Shown: piece by piece, positions 30,761 through 38,679 of the stretch
Numbering within the stretch: position 1 is the first letter of the stretch
How the letters are laid out: each line of letters opens with the position of its first letter
NCBI GenBank assembly: GCA_031280035.1
Contig: JAITHJ010000008.1
Location: 1-40,294, forward strand
DNA: 40,294 nt
DNA from: Spirochaetaceae bacterium
GTDB taxonomy: Bacteria; Spirochaetota; Spirochaetia; Treponematales; Breznakiellaceae
Direction of reading: 5' to 3'
Notes under the pieces: generated by a model
The model's input: only the letters and a program-made list of their open reading frames with translations
What the model was told of the DNA's origin: nothing
The model's database searches: none
Position numbers and translations under genes: made by a program

Positions 30761-31753
30761 TTAGTTTTTGCCGGTATTCCAGCAGGCTGTTATATGTCCG
30801 CTGCCAAAATCAATTTCCGTTGGGTACGAATTTTTACAGCGTTCCTGAACATCGGGACAACGTGGAAAAAACGGACAGCATGACGGCAGGTTAATAACAT
30901 TCGGCGGTTGTCCTGATATAGAAAAAAGCCGCTCTTTATTGCGCTGGTCAAGACGTGGTACGGATTTTAGAAGTCCGCGTGTATATGGATGCGCCGGATT
31001 TGAAAAGATATCTTCGGTGCATCCGCGCTCCACTATTCTTCCAGCATACATAACATAAATTGCGTCACACATACCGGCTACAACGCCCAAAGAATGCGTG
31101 ATTAGTATAACTGCAAGCATTGAATTGCTTTTTGTTAAATCTTGTATAAGATCAAGTATCTGCGCCTGAATTGTAACATCCAGCGCGCTTGTTGGTTCAT
31201 CGCAAATCAGTACTTCAGGGTTGCAGGAAAGCCCCATTGCTATCATTACGCGCTGGCACATACCGCCGGAAAATTGATGCGGATAACAATCAATACGTTC
31301 TTCTGCAGCGGGAATTCCTACAAGTTTGAGCATTTCTATGGCTTTTTTCCGGCTTTCTTTTTTTGAAATTTTTTGATGGAGTACAAATGTTTCTATCATT
31401 TGCGTTGAAATTCGTAAAAATGGATTAAGGCTTGTCATTGGATCCTGAAATATCATAGATATTTTTGCGCCGCGAATATCTTGTAATTGTTTTTCACTCA
31501 TTTTTAATATGTCTTTGTCATGAAAGAGGATTTCGCCGCCCACAATTTTACCGGGTGGATGCTGTACAAGATTCATAATGGAAAGATTTGTTACTGATTT
31601 ACCCGATCCTGACTCGCCGACAAGTCCGATGACCTCGCCTTTATGCAATGAAAATGAAACGTCTTCAACGGCTTTTACGACGCCTTCTTCTGTAAAAAAA
31701 TGTACGCACAAATTTTTTACTTCAAGAATCGTGTTCTTCGCTGTTTCCATCAT
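30761..31753 (-). CDS. dppD: Dipeptide/oligopeptide ABC transporter ATP-binding protein (DppD/OppD type)
   Basis: The 330-residue partner ATPase of DppF has Walker A GESGSGKS (46-53), [12 protein letters not shown] with the Q-loop, signature FSGGMCQR (161-168), Walker B VLICDEP (181-187) and the [11 protein letters not shown] switch. The C-terminal region has the usual cysteine pattern ([17 protein letters not shown] ... TACW). Two ATGs are adjacent at 31753 and 31750; GGGAAG is better spaced for the second. Eight bases separate it from dppC upstream. Confidence 0.94.
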   Translation of the reverse strand: MMETAKNTILEVKNLCVHFFTEEGVVKAVEDVSFSLHKGEVIGLVGESGSGKSVTNLSIMNLVQHPPGKIVGGEILFHDKDILKMSEKQLQDIRGAKISMIFQDPMTSLNPFLRISTQMIETFVLHQKISKKESRKKAIEMLKLVGIPAAEERIDCYPHQFSGGMCQRVMIAMGLSCNPEVLICDEPTSALDVTIQAQILDLIQDLTKSNSMLAVILITHSLGVVAGMCDAIYVMYAGRIVERGCTEDIFSNPAHPYTRGLLKSVPRLDQRNKERLFSISGQPPNVINLPSCCPFFPRCPDVQERCKNSYPTEIDFGSGHITACWNTGKN

Positions 31754-31761
31754 ATTCTTCC

Positions 31762-32820
31762 CTACTCCATATTCTTATTTTGGGGATCAAAAGAATCTCT
31801 AAGACCGTCTCCCAGAAAATTCATAGCGAATAAAAACAGCGTCATCACCAGAGCGGGCGTTATTAACAGCCATGGATATAATTCTATGCAATGCACACCG
31901 TCTGCAACAAGAGATCCCCATGATGCAAGTGGAGCAGAAACTCCAAGTCCCAGAAAGGACAAGAAACTTTCGTTCATTATGAATTGAGGCAGAGACAAAG
32001 TGGAATATACAATAATGATTCCCAGTGTGTTGGGGAGAAGATGCTGCGCTATAATGCGCTGAGGACTTGCGCCAATCGATTTTGCCGCTTGTACAAATTC
32101 AGCTTTTTTAAGACTGATGATTTGCCCGCGGACAACCCGCGCTATTGTAAGCCACGATACGAGCGCAATCGCTAAAAATAAAATCAAAATATTTCTGCCC
32201 ATAATAGCCATTAATATGATAACAACAAGCATATAGGGAAGGCCATACATTACATCGACAAACCGCATTATAAAATTATCAAGCCGTCCGCCTGCATAAC
32301 CAGCAACAGCGCCAAAAAATATACCGATGGTAAGCGCAGTGATTGTGCCGAGTACTCCTATAGCAATAGAAATACGCCCGCCGTAAACAACACGAGAAAG
32401 CATATCTCTGCCTAGTACATCAGTACCAAGAATATAGATGCGTTTATGTATTGGATTTATTTCAATGTCTGTGTACATTGCATCGATTTCCGCTTGTTCA
32501 TTTTCTGTGTAACTGCTACGGCCCTCATTTGCCAAAATCCGCGCAAGATATTGTTTTCTGCTTTTGAGCATAACCTTTCCGGCGGTCTCAAACGATGGCG
32601 GAAGATATATGTGCTTAACTTCCTGTCTGTCATACGGATAGAACGGCAAAAGGGGAGCAGCCAATGAAACAAGTATATAAATCGATATAATACAAAGTCC
32701 CAAAGCGGCCATTTTGTTTTTTAACAGTCTTTTCCATGCATCTTGATAAAGTGAAACAGATTTTATGTTCTGATTAAATTCATTGAGCGTTGCATCGACT
32801 TTTTTTGTGTGAAAAAACAA
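31762..32820 (-). CDS. dppC: Dipeptide/oligopeptide ABC transporter permease (DppC/OppC type)
   Basis: The 352-residue inner-membrane permease has the OppC N-terminal region (WKRLLKNKMAALGLCIISIYILVSLAAPLLPFYPYD) and the transporter core, with the EAA-type loop SLKKAEFVQAAKSIGASPQRIIAQHLLPNTLG that docks on the ATPases. The loop between the first two helices (about residues 70-125) is longer than usual, with a charged helical insert. The start is TTG at 32820, set by AGGAG about seven bases upstream. It opens its own transcript (promoter at 32866-32894). No DppB-type permease or peptide-binding protein gene is next to it. Confidence 0.93.
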   Translation of the reverse strand: MFFHTKKVDATLNEFNQNIKSVSLYQDAWKRLLKNKMAALGLCIISIYILVSLAAPLLPFYPYDRQEVKHIYLPPSFETAGKVMLKSRKQYLARILANEGRSSYTENEQAEIDAMYTDIEINPIHKRIYILGTDVLGRDMLSRVVYGGRISIAIGVLGTITALTIGIFFGAVAGYAGGRLDNFIMRFVDVMYGLPYMLVVIILMAIMGRNILILFLAIALVSWLTIARVVRGQIISLKKAEFVQAAKSIGASPQRIIAQHLLPNTLGIIIVYSTLSLPQFIMNESFLSFLGLGVSAPLASWGSLVADGVHCIELYPWLLITPALVMTLFLFAMNFLGDGLRDSFDPQNKNME

Positions 32821-32865
32821 AGACCTTCTCCTATCATCTAATTAAATATAATAATATAGACGCTA

Positions 32866-32894
32866 ATTATAGGATATAAAGAAGGAACAATCAA
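32866..32894 (-). promoter_or_regulatory. Promoter of dppC-D-F
   Basis: On the minus strand TTGATT (32894-32889), 17-bp spacer, TATAAT (32871-32866). It shows that the transporter unit starts at dppC. Confidence 0.7.
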
Positions 32895-32960
32895 GACGGT
32901 ACGGCGCGCATCTTCTGCCTAATGCGTAACGCCGGACAAAGAACGTATATAATTTTAATC

Positions 32961-33000
32961 AAATTCAGCGTGATGCATACCGTATCACGCTGAATTTTTT
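32961..33000. terminator. Terminator after aguB
   Basis: AAATTCAGCGTGAT (32961-32974) pairs perfectly with ATCACGCTGAATTT (32984-32997). It lies 12 bases beyond the aguB stop on the minus strand and separates it from the dppCDF promoter. The T-run is better on the plus strand (six T). Confidence 0.75.
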
Positions 33001-33011
33001 GATATATCTGT

Positions 33012-33875
33012 TTACATCTTACCGTGAGTAAGAATTGCGCCGTACATTTCTGGCCGTCTGTCTCTAAATACGCCCCATGCAAGCCGTCTATTACGGATTC
33101 TATCAAGGTCAAATGAGGCGATAATAACACCCTCTTTAACGCGATTCATTCCGGCGATGATTTCTCCGGTTGCGCCGGCAATAAATGAACTGCCATAAAA
33201 GGTTATTGTAGAACGGCCTTCTGTTTCTGTTCCTACACGGTTTGATGCAACTAATGGCATAATATTGGCTGCAGCGTGTCCTTGCATTGTTCTGACCCAA
33301 TGCGGCGCGCTGTCAATTGGCAGTACGGACTCGCTTCCGATGGCGGTAGGATACAGTAAAATTTCCGCGCCCATCAATGCCATACACCGTGCGGATTCAG
33401 GAAACCATTGATCCCAGCAAATGCCAATTCCAATTTTTCCATAGCGTGTATTCCATACCTTAAAACCTGTATCGCCTGGCGTAAAATAAAATTTTTCTTC
33501 GTAGCAAGGACCGTCGGGAATATGTGTCTTCCTATAAATGCCAAGAACAGTTCCGTCGGCGTCTATAACCGCTACGCTGTTAAAAGTGGTATTTCCGTAT
33601 GCCTCAAAAAAACTTATTGGAATAACCAGCCGCAACTCTTTTGCGATCTCCCGAAAATGCCGTATCGCACTGTTTTTTGTTACCGGTTTTGCCAATTTAA
33701 AGTATTCGTACTTTTCGCACTGACAAAAATACGGAGTTTCAAATAACTCCTGCAGCAAAACGATATTTGCGCCCTTTTTTGCCGCCTGCCGAACCATGAA
33801 TTCAGCTTTTTCAAGATTTGCATCAATGTCCCATGAACATGACATTTGGGTAGCCGCGACTGTAATTTTTCTCAT
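33012..33875 (-). CDS. aguB: N-carbamoylputrescine amidase
   Basis: The 287-residue nitrilase-superfamily enzyme hydrolyses N-carbamoylputrescine to putrescine, CO2 and ammonia. The catalytic triad is visible: E43 (LLQELFETPYF), K116 (YRKTHIPDGPCYEEKFYFTPGD) and C153 (IGIGICWDQWFPE). The E-x-x-T-P-Y-F and CWDQWFPE segments distinguish it from other nitrilases. The ATG at 33875 overlaps the aguA stop as ATGA, so the two enzymes are made together. It is the last gene of the operon that starts with the glpT-like gene. Confidence 0.95.
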   Translation of the reverse strand: MRKITVAATQMSCSWDIDANLEKAEFMVRQAAKKGANIVLLQELFETPYFCQCEKYEYFKLAKPVTKNSAIRHFREIAKELRLVIPISFFEAYGNTTFNSVAVIDADGTVLGIYRKTHIPDGPCYEEKFYFTPGDTGFKVWNTRYGKIGIGICWDQWFPESARCMALMGAEILLYPTAIGSESVLPIDSAPHWVRTMQGHAAANIMPLVASNRVGTETEGRSTITFYGSSFIAGATGEIIAGMNRVKEGVIIASFDLDRIRNRRLAWGVFRDRRPEMYGAILTHGKM

Positions 33876-34975
33876 GTTATTTCTCTCTTTGGAACCTGTT
33901 GAGTTATACAATGAATATTTCCTCCGCCTAAAAGTATTTCCCGTGAATAAATCTGAATAATATCTCTATCAGGATATAAATCCTTCAACGTTTCTTTTGC
34001 TTGCCCATCCATTGGATCATTAAATGCCGGTACAATTACAGCGCCGTTACATACATAGTAATTTATGTATGATGCCGCAAGCCGGTCGCCTGCTGCTCTG
34101 GGTTTTGTTCCAGAAACAGAATCTACGCCGCAGCTTTCTTCTTTACTGATAATCACCGGCGATGGAATATGAATTTTATGTATATTGAGTTTTCTGCCTT
34201 TTGAATCTGTAATGGACGATAATATATCATAGCAGTCTTTTGAAAATTGATATTGCGGATCATTCGTATCATCTGTCCATGCCAGAGTTACAACGCCTGG
34301 TTTTACAAAACAGCATATATTATCAATATGTTCATTGGTTTCATCAAGATGAATACCGTGTTTAAGCCAAATTACTTTCTCAACATTAAGGTATTTTTGT
34401 AAGATTTGTTCTACGGTTTCTTTATCTAAATGAGGATTTCGCCCTTCGTCTAATAAACAGGCTTCAGTTGCCATGACGCTTCCATTGCCGTCTACATGAA
34501 TTGCGCCGCCTTCGAGCACAAAATTATCAACATGGTATACATCCGCGTATTCAAGCTCGCACATCTTTTGTGCAATTTGACTGTCTTTATCCCACGGGAA
34601 ATATAATCCGTTTTGCAGACCGCCCCACGCGTTAAATTCCCAGTCTATACCGCGTAATTCACCCGCATTATTTTTAACGAAGGTTGCGCCTGTATCACGC
34701 GCCCATGCATCGTTATTTGACATTTCCAGCACACGTACATATTCAGGAAGAACGGCACGGGCGTTTTTATACTGGCTGGAATTTACAAGCATTGTTGTGT
34801 TTTCATATTTACCAATAACTGCCGCAATTTGAACAAAAACATGCTGGGCATATTTTGCGCCATAACGCCAGTTGTCAGTACGTTCCGGCCATATCATGTA
34901 AGTTCCATCATGTTCTTCAAATTCTGCGGGCATATAAAAACCATCATGTTTGGGTGTTGTATTTAATTTTCTCAT
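33872..34975 (-). CDS. aguA: Agmatine deiminase
   Basis: The 367-residue guanidino-group-modifying enzyme converts agmatine to N-carbamoylputrescine and ammonia. Family blocks are present: FYMPAEFEEHDGTYMIWPERTDNWR, NNDAWARDTG, FNAWGG, the VLEGGAIHVDGNGS segment, LKHGIHLDETNEHIDN and the catalytic cysteine C356 in LGGGNIHCITQQ. Together with AguB it yields putrescine from agmatine, which may serve polyamine supply, nitrogen supply or acid resistance. It has no clear Shine-Dalgarno site and lies 20 bases after the HAD gene, so it is probably translated by coupling within the operon. Confidence 0.96.
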   Translation of the reverse strand: MRKLNTTPKHDGFYMPAEFEEHDGTYMIWPERTDNWRYGAKYAQHVFVQIAAVIGKYENTTMLVNSSQYKNARAVLPEYVRVLEMSNNDAWARDTGATFVKNNAGELRGIDWEFNAWGGLQNGLYFPWDKDSQIAQKMCELEYADVYHVDNFVLEGGAIHVDGNGSVMATEACLLDEGRNPHLDKETVEQILQKYLNVEKVIWLKHGIHLDETNEHIDNICCFVKPGVVTLAWTDDTNDPQYQFSKDCYDILSSITDSKGRKLNIHKIHIPSPVIISKEESCGVDSVSGTKPRAAGDRLAASYINYYVCNGAVIVPAFNDPMDGQAKETLKDLYPDRDIIQIYSREILLGGGNIHCITQQVPKREIT

Positions 34976-34995
34976 GTTGTTATTTTTTACGACAA

Positions 34996-35877
34996 TTACT
35001 GTCCTCGCGCATATTTAAGCATTTCTCCAAAGATCCCCAAATCGTTGACGATTACATCGGGTTTTAATTCTGATTTTTTTGTATCTTCCAATGTCGCTTC
35101 TCCGCTCAAAACCAAAACGCTTAATGCTCCAGCGTTGTAAGCGGTGCGTACGTCTGTGTATATTCTGTCGCCGCACATTGCTACTTCCGAAGGCAAGAGA
35201 TTGTTTTTTTTTAAAACGCCTTCAAGCATACGAGGATCAGGCTTGCCTATGATAATATCCGGTTTTCTGTTTACAGCATATTCAATACAGGCGCAAATAG
35301 CGCCGCAGTCAACTAAAACCAGCGGTAAATCTGTAGGACAAACCCTATCAGGATTGGTAGCAATATACGGCAGTCCTAACGAAACCCAATACGCGGCCTG
35401 ACATAATCTTTGATAAACAAGCGATTTATCAAAACTTACTATTACAGCGTCAGGCGTACTGCCGGAGTCAACTGAAATAAAACCTTCCGCTTCAAATTCG
35501 CTAATCATACTCGGCGTTCCTAAAATAAATAAATTTTTAAACTGCGGAAAAGCGTATTTAATATAATCTATTGTTGCGCGGGCGGAAGTAAGCATTTCAT
35601 TTTCATGCGCATGAATTCCCATTTCGTTTAGATGTCTTAAATAATCCGCTGTAGCTTTTGAAGGATTATTAGTTAAGAAAGAATATTTTATATTTAACGA
35701 TTTAAGCGTTTCAAGAAACGGTATGGTAAACGGATAAAGATTGCTGCCTTTGTATATAGTACCGTCCATATCCAAGGCGATGTATTTTATCAATTGCAGT
35801 CTTTTGAATAAAATTTCAGCATCATTTATTGCGGAGAAATCAATATATTTTGTAAGCGTTCCATTTTTACCGGACAA
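34996..35877 (-). CDS. HAD-IIA family phosphatase (NagD-like)
   Basis: The protein is a NagD/PGP-type HAD hydrolase: motif I ALDMDGTIYKG, motif II SFLTNNPSKATADY, the C2 cap with IVSFDKSLVYQRLCQAAYWVSLGLPYIATNPDRVCP, lysine in IIGKPDPRMLEGVL, and motif IV MCGDRIYTDVRTAYNAG. Members act on sugar or glycerol phosphates, 2-phosphoglycolate or nucleotides. Being next to a glpT-like transporter and a glycerophosphodiesterase remnant makes glycerol 3-phosphate a reasonable substrate to consider. I place the start at TTG 35877 because AAGGA lies just upstream, right after the stop of the previous gene; the longest frame would start at ATG 35919 and overlap it by 32 bases. Confidence 0.9.
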   Translation of the reverse strand: MSGKNGTLTKYIDFSAINDAEILFKRLQLIKYIALDMDGTIYKGSNLYPFTIPFLETLKSLNIKYSFLTNNPSKATADYLRHLNEMGIHAHENEMLTSARATIDYIKYAFPQFKNLFILGTPSMISEFEAEGFISVDSGSTPDAVIVSFDKSLVYQRLCQAAYWVSLGLPYIATNPDRVCPTDLPLVLVDCGAICACIEYAVNRKPDIIIGKPDPRMLEGVLKKNNLLPSEVAMCGDRIYTDVRTAYNAGALSVLVLSGEATLEDTKKSELKPDVIVNDLGIFGEMLKYARGQ

Positions 35878-35887
35878 ATTGTAATCC

Positions 35888-36286
35888 TTATTTTCCCTGC
35901 TGTACGGAACCATCCGCATTCGGATAATTTATTGTGATATAATCTACTCCCATACCTGAAAGTTCTTTTGCGCGTTCTAAAGTATCTACAGTGTGCACTG
36001 CTGCAATTCTGTTATCACGTGTAAACCAAATATCAGTCTCTATTGCGCCAAAAGAGGGTTCTTCGCCTGCCGCGATAAATGCATCCAGCGTATTCTCAAA
36101 ATGATACGCTGCAAGTCCCTGGTGTGCAATAAGAATTTGTTTGGATTTTCTATTGCCAAACGCGAATATTTTGTTGGCGGCGTTGGTTTTTAGTCCAAAC
36201 GTAATGAAAACGGCCGCTCCAACAACAATAACAAGTGTTACAAGAAACGATATTTTGCATTTAGTACGGCATTCATTTTTAGGCAT
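35888..36286 (-). pseudogene. Internally deleted glycerophosphodiester phosphodiesterase
   Basis: The 132-residue product has an N-terminal membrane helix (residues 13-31) and then begins like a GDPD enzyme: ILIAHQGLAAYHFENTLDAF and GAIETDIWFTRDNRIAAVH. It then jumps directly to the C-terminal piece TVDTLERAKELSGMGVDYITINYPN, which normally lies about 150 residues later. The frame is kept. Catalytic HRG is HQG (H55, Q56) and the HD pair is HT (H98, T99), while E64-N65-T66 and E83/D85 remain. Hydrolysis of glycerophosphodiesters is unlikely. Position between a glpT-like gene and a HAD phosphatase shows that an intact enzyme once worked with them. It may persist as a small membrane protein. Confidence 0.75.
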
Positions 36287-36330
36287 CAGTTTAATAAATC
36301 CTTAATCCGGGTACGCCATATTCAATGAGA

Positions 36331-37626
36331 TTATTCGTAACCATCGGCGCGCGCGCCCCATGCCAGCGCAAAAATACCGGCGCCTATAATGCCCGCCCCT
36401 ATCAACGTACCCAAAGAAAACTCCCAGCCGAATTTGTCGGTAAGAAGGCCAACGCCTAATCCGGTAACAATAACGCTTGCATAGCCCCACAGACCGGCAA
36501 ATCCATTGGCGACTGCGGATCCCCGTTTTGTCGCCATATTGGCCGAAGCAATTCCTACAAGAGCTTGCGGCCCATAAATGCAGAAACCGGCGAGCATGAG
36601 GAATACGACGGGCAGCCACGGAATAGCCGAGTCGATTTTCCAAAACAGAAATAAAAACAACGAAGAGAGTGCCATCAAAATAACGCAAACCCTTAATCCG
36701 CGGCTGCCGAAAAATTTATCTGTAATCCAGCCTGCGGTAATTACGCCGGCTATACCGGAAATTTCAAATGCCGCTGTTGCCCATCCGGCATTCACCAGAG
36801 AAAATCCTTTCCAGTCTTTTAAAATTGTTGGCCCCCAATCCAATATGGCGAATCTGAGTATATAAACAAAGAAATTCGCTATAGCAATGATCCAAATGTA
36901 AGGATTTTTGAATACTTTTTCTTTTATGAATTGTTTATATTCTTTGGATTCTTTGCTGCTAGAATTATCTTTAGAGCCTATTTCAAGTTCGGGAAGCCCT
37001 ACGGAAGACGGCGTGTCACGGATCGTAAACCACAGCCAAATGCCGATGAGTATCGCTAGTACCGCAGGAATATAAAAAGCATACCGCCAGCCTAAATTGG
37101 TAACAATGTATCCGCATGATATTACTGCAGTCATTGCTCCTACAGAATGAGATGTATTCCAGATCGCCATTTTTGTAGCAAGCTCGTTGGGCGGTATCCA
37201 ATGAGGAAGCAGCCGCGCCATGGGAGGGTAGCCCATACCCTGAAACCAGCCGTGGATAAGCCATACAAGTCCCATAATTAAAAACATCGAGCTAAAGCCA
37301 AAAATAATATTGCAGGCGGCGCAAAAAATAAGTCCGGTTGCCATAAATGTCCGCGCACTCCATTTGTGGACGATAAAGCCATTGGCAAATCGTGATACGC
37401 CATATAGCAATCCGTGCAGCGTTAAAAATATGCCAAGTTCTGTTTTTGTTATGCCTAAATCTTCCTGCATGGCAGGCATCGACATACTTAAATTCTTGCG
37501 GACAATATAAAAAAAAGAGTAAGCAAGCCATGTTGCGGCAATTGTCCGTAATTGCCAATACATAAATTTCTTTTTTTCTTCTGGAGTCATTTGCAATGAG
37601 ACTTCCGATACTGTTTTTTTGTCCAT
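36331..37626 (-). CDS. MFS organophosphate transporter (GlpT/UhpT-like)
   Basis: The 431-residue protein has twelve membrane helices of the organophosphate:phosphate antiporter group of the major facilitator superfamily. Family features are FMYWQLRTIAATWLAYSFFYIVRKNLSMSMPAMQEDLGITKTELGIFLTLHGLLYGVSRF at the N-terminus (helix 1 with the conserved Y-x-x-R-K), LVWLIHGWFQGMGYPPMARLLPHW, and the second-half ASANMATKRGSAVANGFAGLWGY. Substrates in the family are glycerol 3-phosphate, hexose 6-phosphates or phosphoglycerate, exchanged for phosphate. The following GDPD remnant favours glycerol 3-phosphate. ATG 37626 is placed by AAGGAAG. It is the first gene of the operon running through to aguB. Confidence 0.9.
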   Translation of the reverse strand: MDKKTVSEVSLQMTPEEKKKFMYWQLRTIAATWLAYSFFYIVRKNLSMSMPAMQEDLGITKTELGIFLTLHGLLYGVSRFANGFIVHKWSARTFMATGLIFCAACNIIFGFSSMFLIMGLVWLIHGWFQGMGYPPMARLLPHWIPPNELATKMAIWNTSHSVGAMTAVISCGYIVTNLGWRYAFYIPAVLAILIGIWLWFTIRDTPSSVGLPELEIGSKDNSSSKESKEYKQFIKEKVFKNPYIWIIAIANFFVYILRFAILDWGPTILKDWKGFSLVNAGWATAAFEISGIAGVITAGWITDKFFGSRGLRVCVILMALSSLFLFLFWKIDSAIPWLPVVFLMLAGFCIYGPQALVGIASANMATKRGSAVANGFAGLWGYASVIVTGLGVGLLTDKFGWEFSLGTLIGAGIIGAGIFALAWGARADGYE

Positions 37627-37648
37627 GGTTATGATTCTTCCTTGATTA

Positions 37649-37677
37649 TTTATACGCTGTCTTTCGGGATATGTCAA
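37649..37677 (-). promoter_or_regulatory. Promoter of the glpT-like/aguAB operon
   Basis: On the minus strand TTGACA (37677-37672), 17-bp spacer, TATAAA (37654-37649). Strong sigma-70 match about 30 bases before ATG 37626. Confidence 0.7.
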
Positions 37678-37756
37678 GCAATTACGCCGATAAGATGATT
37701 CTTTTAAACTTGTTTTGCCGTATTTGGGGGCATGACGCTTTTAGGTATAAAATAAT

Positions 37757-37802
37757 TATAAAAAAGCCCCCCGGGAAAAGGAGGTGATGAAACCCGGGGG
37801 GC
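37757..37802 (-). terminator. Strong intrinsic terminator with 17-base loop
   Basis: GCCCCCCGGG (37766-37775) pairs perfectly with CCCGGGGGGC (37793-37802); on the minus strand it is followed by TTTTTTATAA. No protein gene ends here on that strand. On the plus strand the loop reads as a full-length Shine-Dalgarno (AAGGAGGTGAT). Confidence 0.85.
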
Positions 37803-37906
37803 ACCTGTAGAACGGTTTAAGTAATTTATAAAGTAGAAACTAAGATGTCCAAATCATTCAGAGGGAAAAAACCATGGGGTAACTCTGGTATCCGCCCTAC
37901 AAGAAT
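37757..37906 (-). ncRNA. Candidate small RNA with anti-Shine-Dalgarno loop
   Basis: A promoter-like pair on the minus strand (37941-37913) followed about 105 bases later by a strong intrinsic terminator (37802-37757) brackets about 150 bases with no credible gene (longest start gives five codons). The terminator loop contains ATCACCTCCTTTT, identical to the 3' end of bacterial 16S rRNA, so it could pair with Shine-Dalgarno sequences of mRNAs. The arrangement fits a trans-acting small RNA, but the transcript is inferred only from its promoter and terminator. The alternative is that the hairpin ends a transcript from further right. Confidence 0.35.
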
Positions 37907-37912
37907 AAAACT

Positions 37913-37941
37913 AAGGTAATTAAAATTTTCAATTGTGTCAA
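37913..37941 (-). promoter_or_regulatory. Promoter candidate for the small RNA
   Basis: TTGACA (37941-37936) with a 17-bp spacer to TACCTT (37918-37913). The -35 is perfect and the -10 poor; +1 would be near 37906. Confidence 0.35.
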
Positions 37942-38040
37942 GAGCATTTACAAAATAGTATGCCGCTTTCAAAAACGGCTCGCAATAAACTTAATAATGC
38001 GGCGGAAGCGCATCCTGTCCAGATAGAAACGCGCTTATCA

Positions 38041-38070
38041 TTGACAATCATACATACCGGTCGGTATAAT
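38041..38070 (+). promoter_or_regulatory. tetR promoter with operator between -35 and -10
   Basis: TTGACA (38041-38046), 18-bp spacer, TATAAT (38065-38070). The palindrome ATACCG-GT-CGGTAT (38054-38067) fills the spacer and overlaps the -10, a typical site for autorepression by a TetR protein. Expected +1 is near 38077, next to ATG 38078. Confidence 0.7.
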
Positions 38071-38077
38071 GGTAGTC

Positions 38078-38653
38078 ATGGATGAAGGTTCTTCAAAAGA
38101 GTTAATTTCCGCCGCCGCGCTTGAACTGTTTGCCCAAAAAGGATTTGAGTCGGTGGGCGTAAACGAGATTGCCGAAAAGGCAAAGCTCGCTAAGCCGTCA
38201 CTCTATCATCATTTTGGAAGCAAAAACGGTCTTTTAAAAGCGATTATTGAGACGGAAGGCGCTCCGCTTGCCGCGCTTACCAGCCGTAACGCCGTGTATC
38301 AGCATAATATCGTGATGAATTTGCGTATGCTTTTTAATGAAAGCCTCGATTTTGCCAAAGAAAAACCTGAATTTTTTAGACTGTTGCTGCGGCTTTTTGC
38401 TTCGGCGGCAGATGCGCCGGGCTATGCGGAAGGAATTGTACTGCGCGAAAAAATTATTGCGGAGTACCGGCGGCTGTTTTTGAATGCTGTGGAAGATCAT
38501 GGTAATATGCGCGGGCGGGAGATGCTGTATGCGGAAACTTTTTGGGCGCTTATTGCAAGCTGTGCGCTGCTGGAAATAAATGGCGGCTATCATTTTGATG
38601 ATGCGGGACGTTTTCGCATTGTACATCAGTATATGCACGGAATTTTCTCGTGA
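38078..38653 (+). CDS. TetR/AcrR-family transcriptional regulator
   Basis: The 191-residue regulator has an N-terminal TetR DNA-binding domain: KELISAAALELFAQKGFESVGVNEIAEKAKLAKPSLYHHFGSKNGLLKAII, with the recognition helix at KPSLYHHF, followed by an all-helical ligand domain. It most likely represses its own promoter through the palindrome at 38054-38067 and, by readthrough, the glycosidase gene 26 bases downstream. The ligand is unknown; a sugar-related signal would suit the neighbour. I choose ATG 38078 rather than ATG 38069, because the latter lies inside the -10 element. The mRNA is probably leaderless. Confidence 0.9.
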   Translation: MDEGSSKELISAAALELFAQKGFESVGVNEIAEKAKLAKPSLYHHFGSKNGLLKAIIETEGAPLAALTSRNAVYQHNIVMNLRMLFNESLDFAKEKPEFFRLLLRLFASAADAPGYAEGIVLREKIIAEYRRLFLNAVEDHGNMRGREMLYAETFWALIASCALLEINGGYHFDDAGRFRIVHQYMHGIFS

Positions 38654-38679
38654 GCAGTTTTCAAAACTACGGAGGTTGT

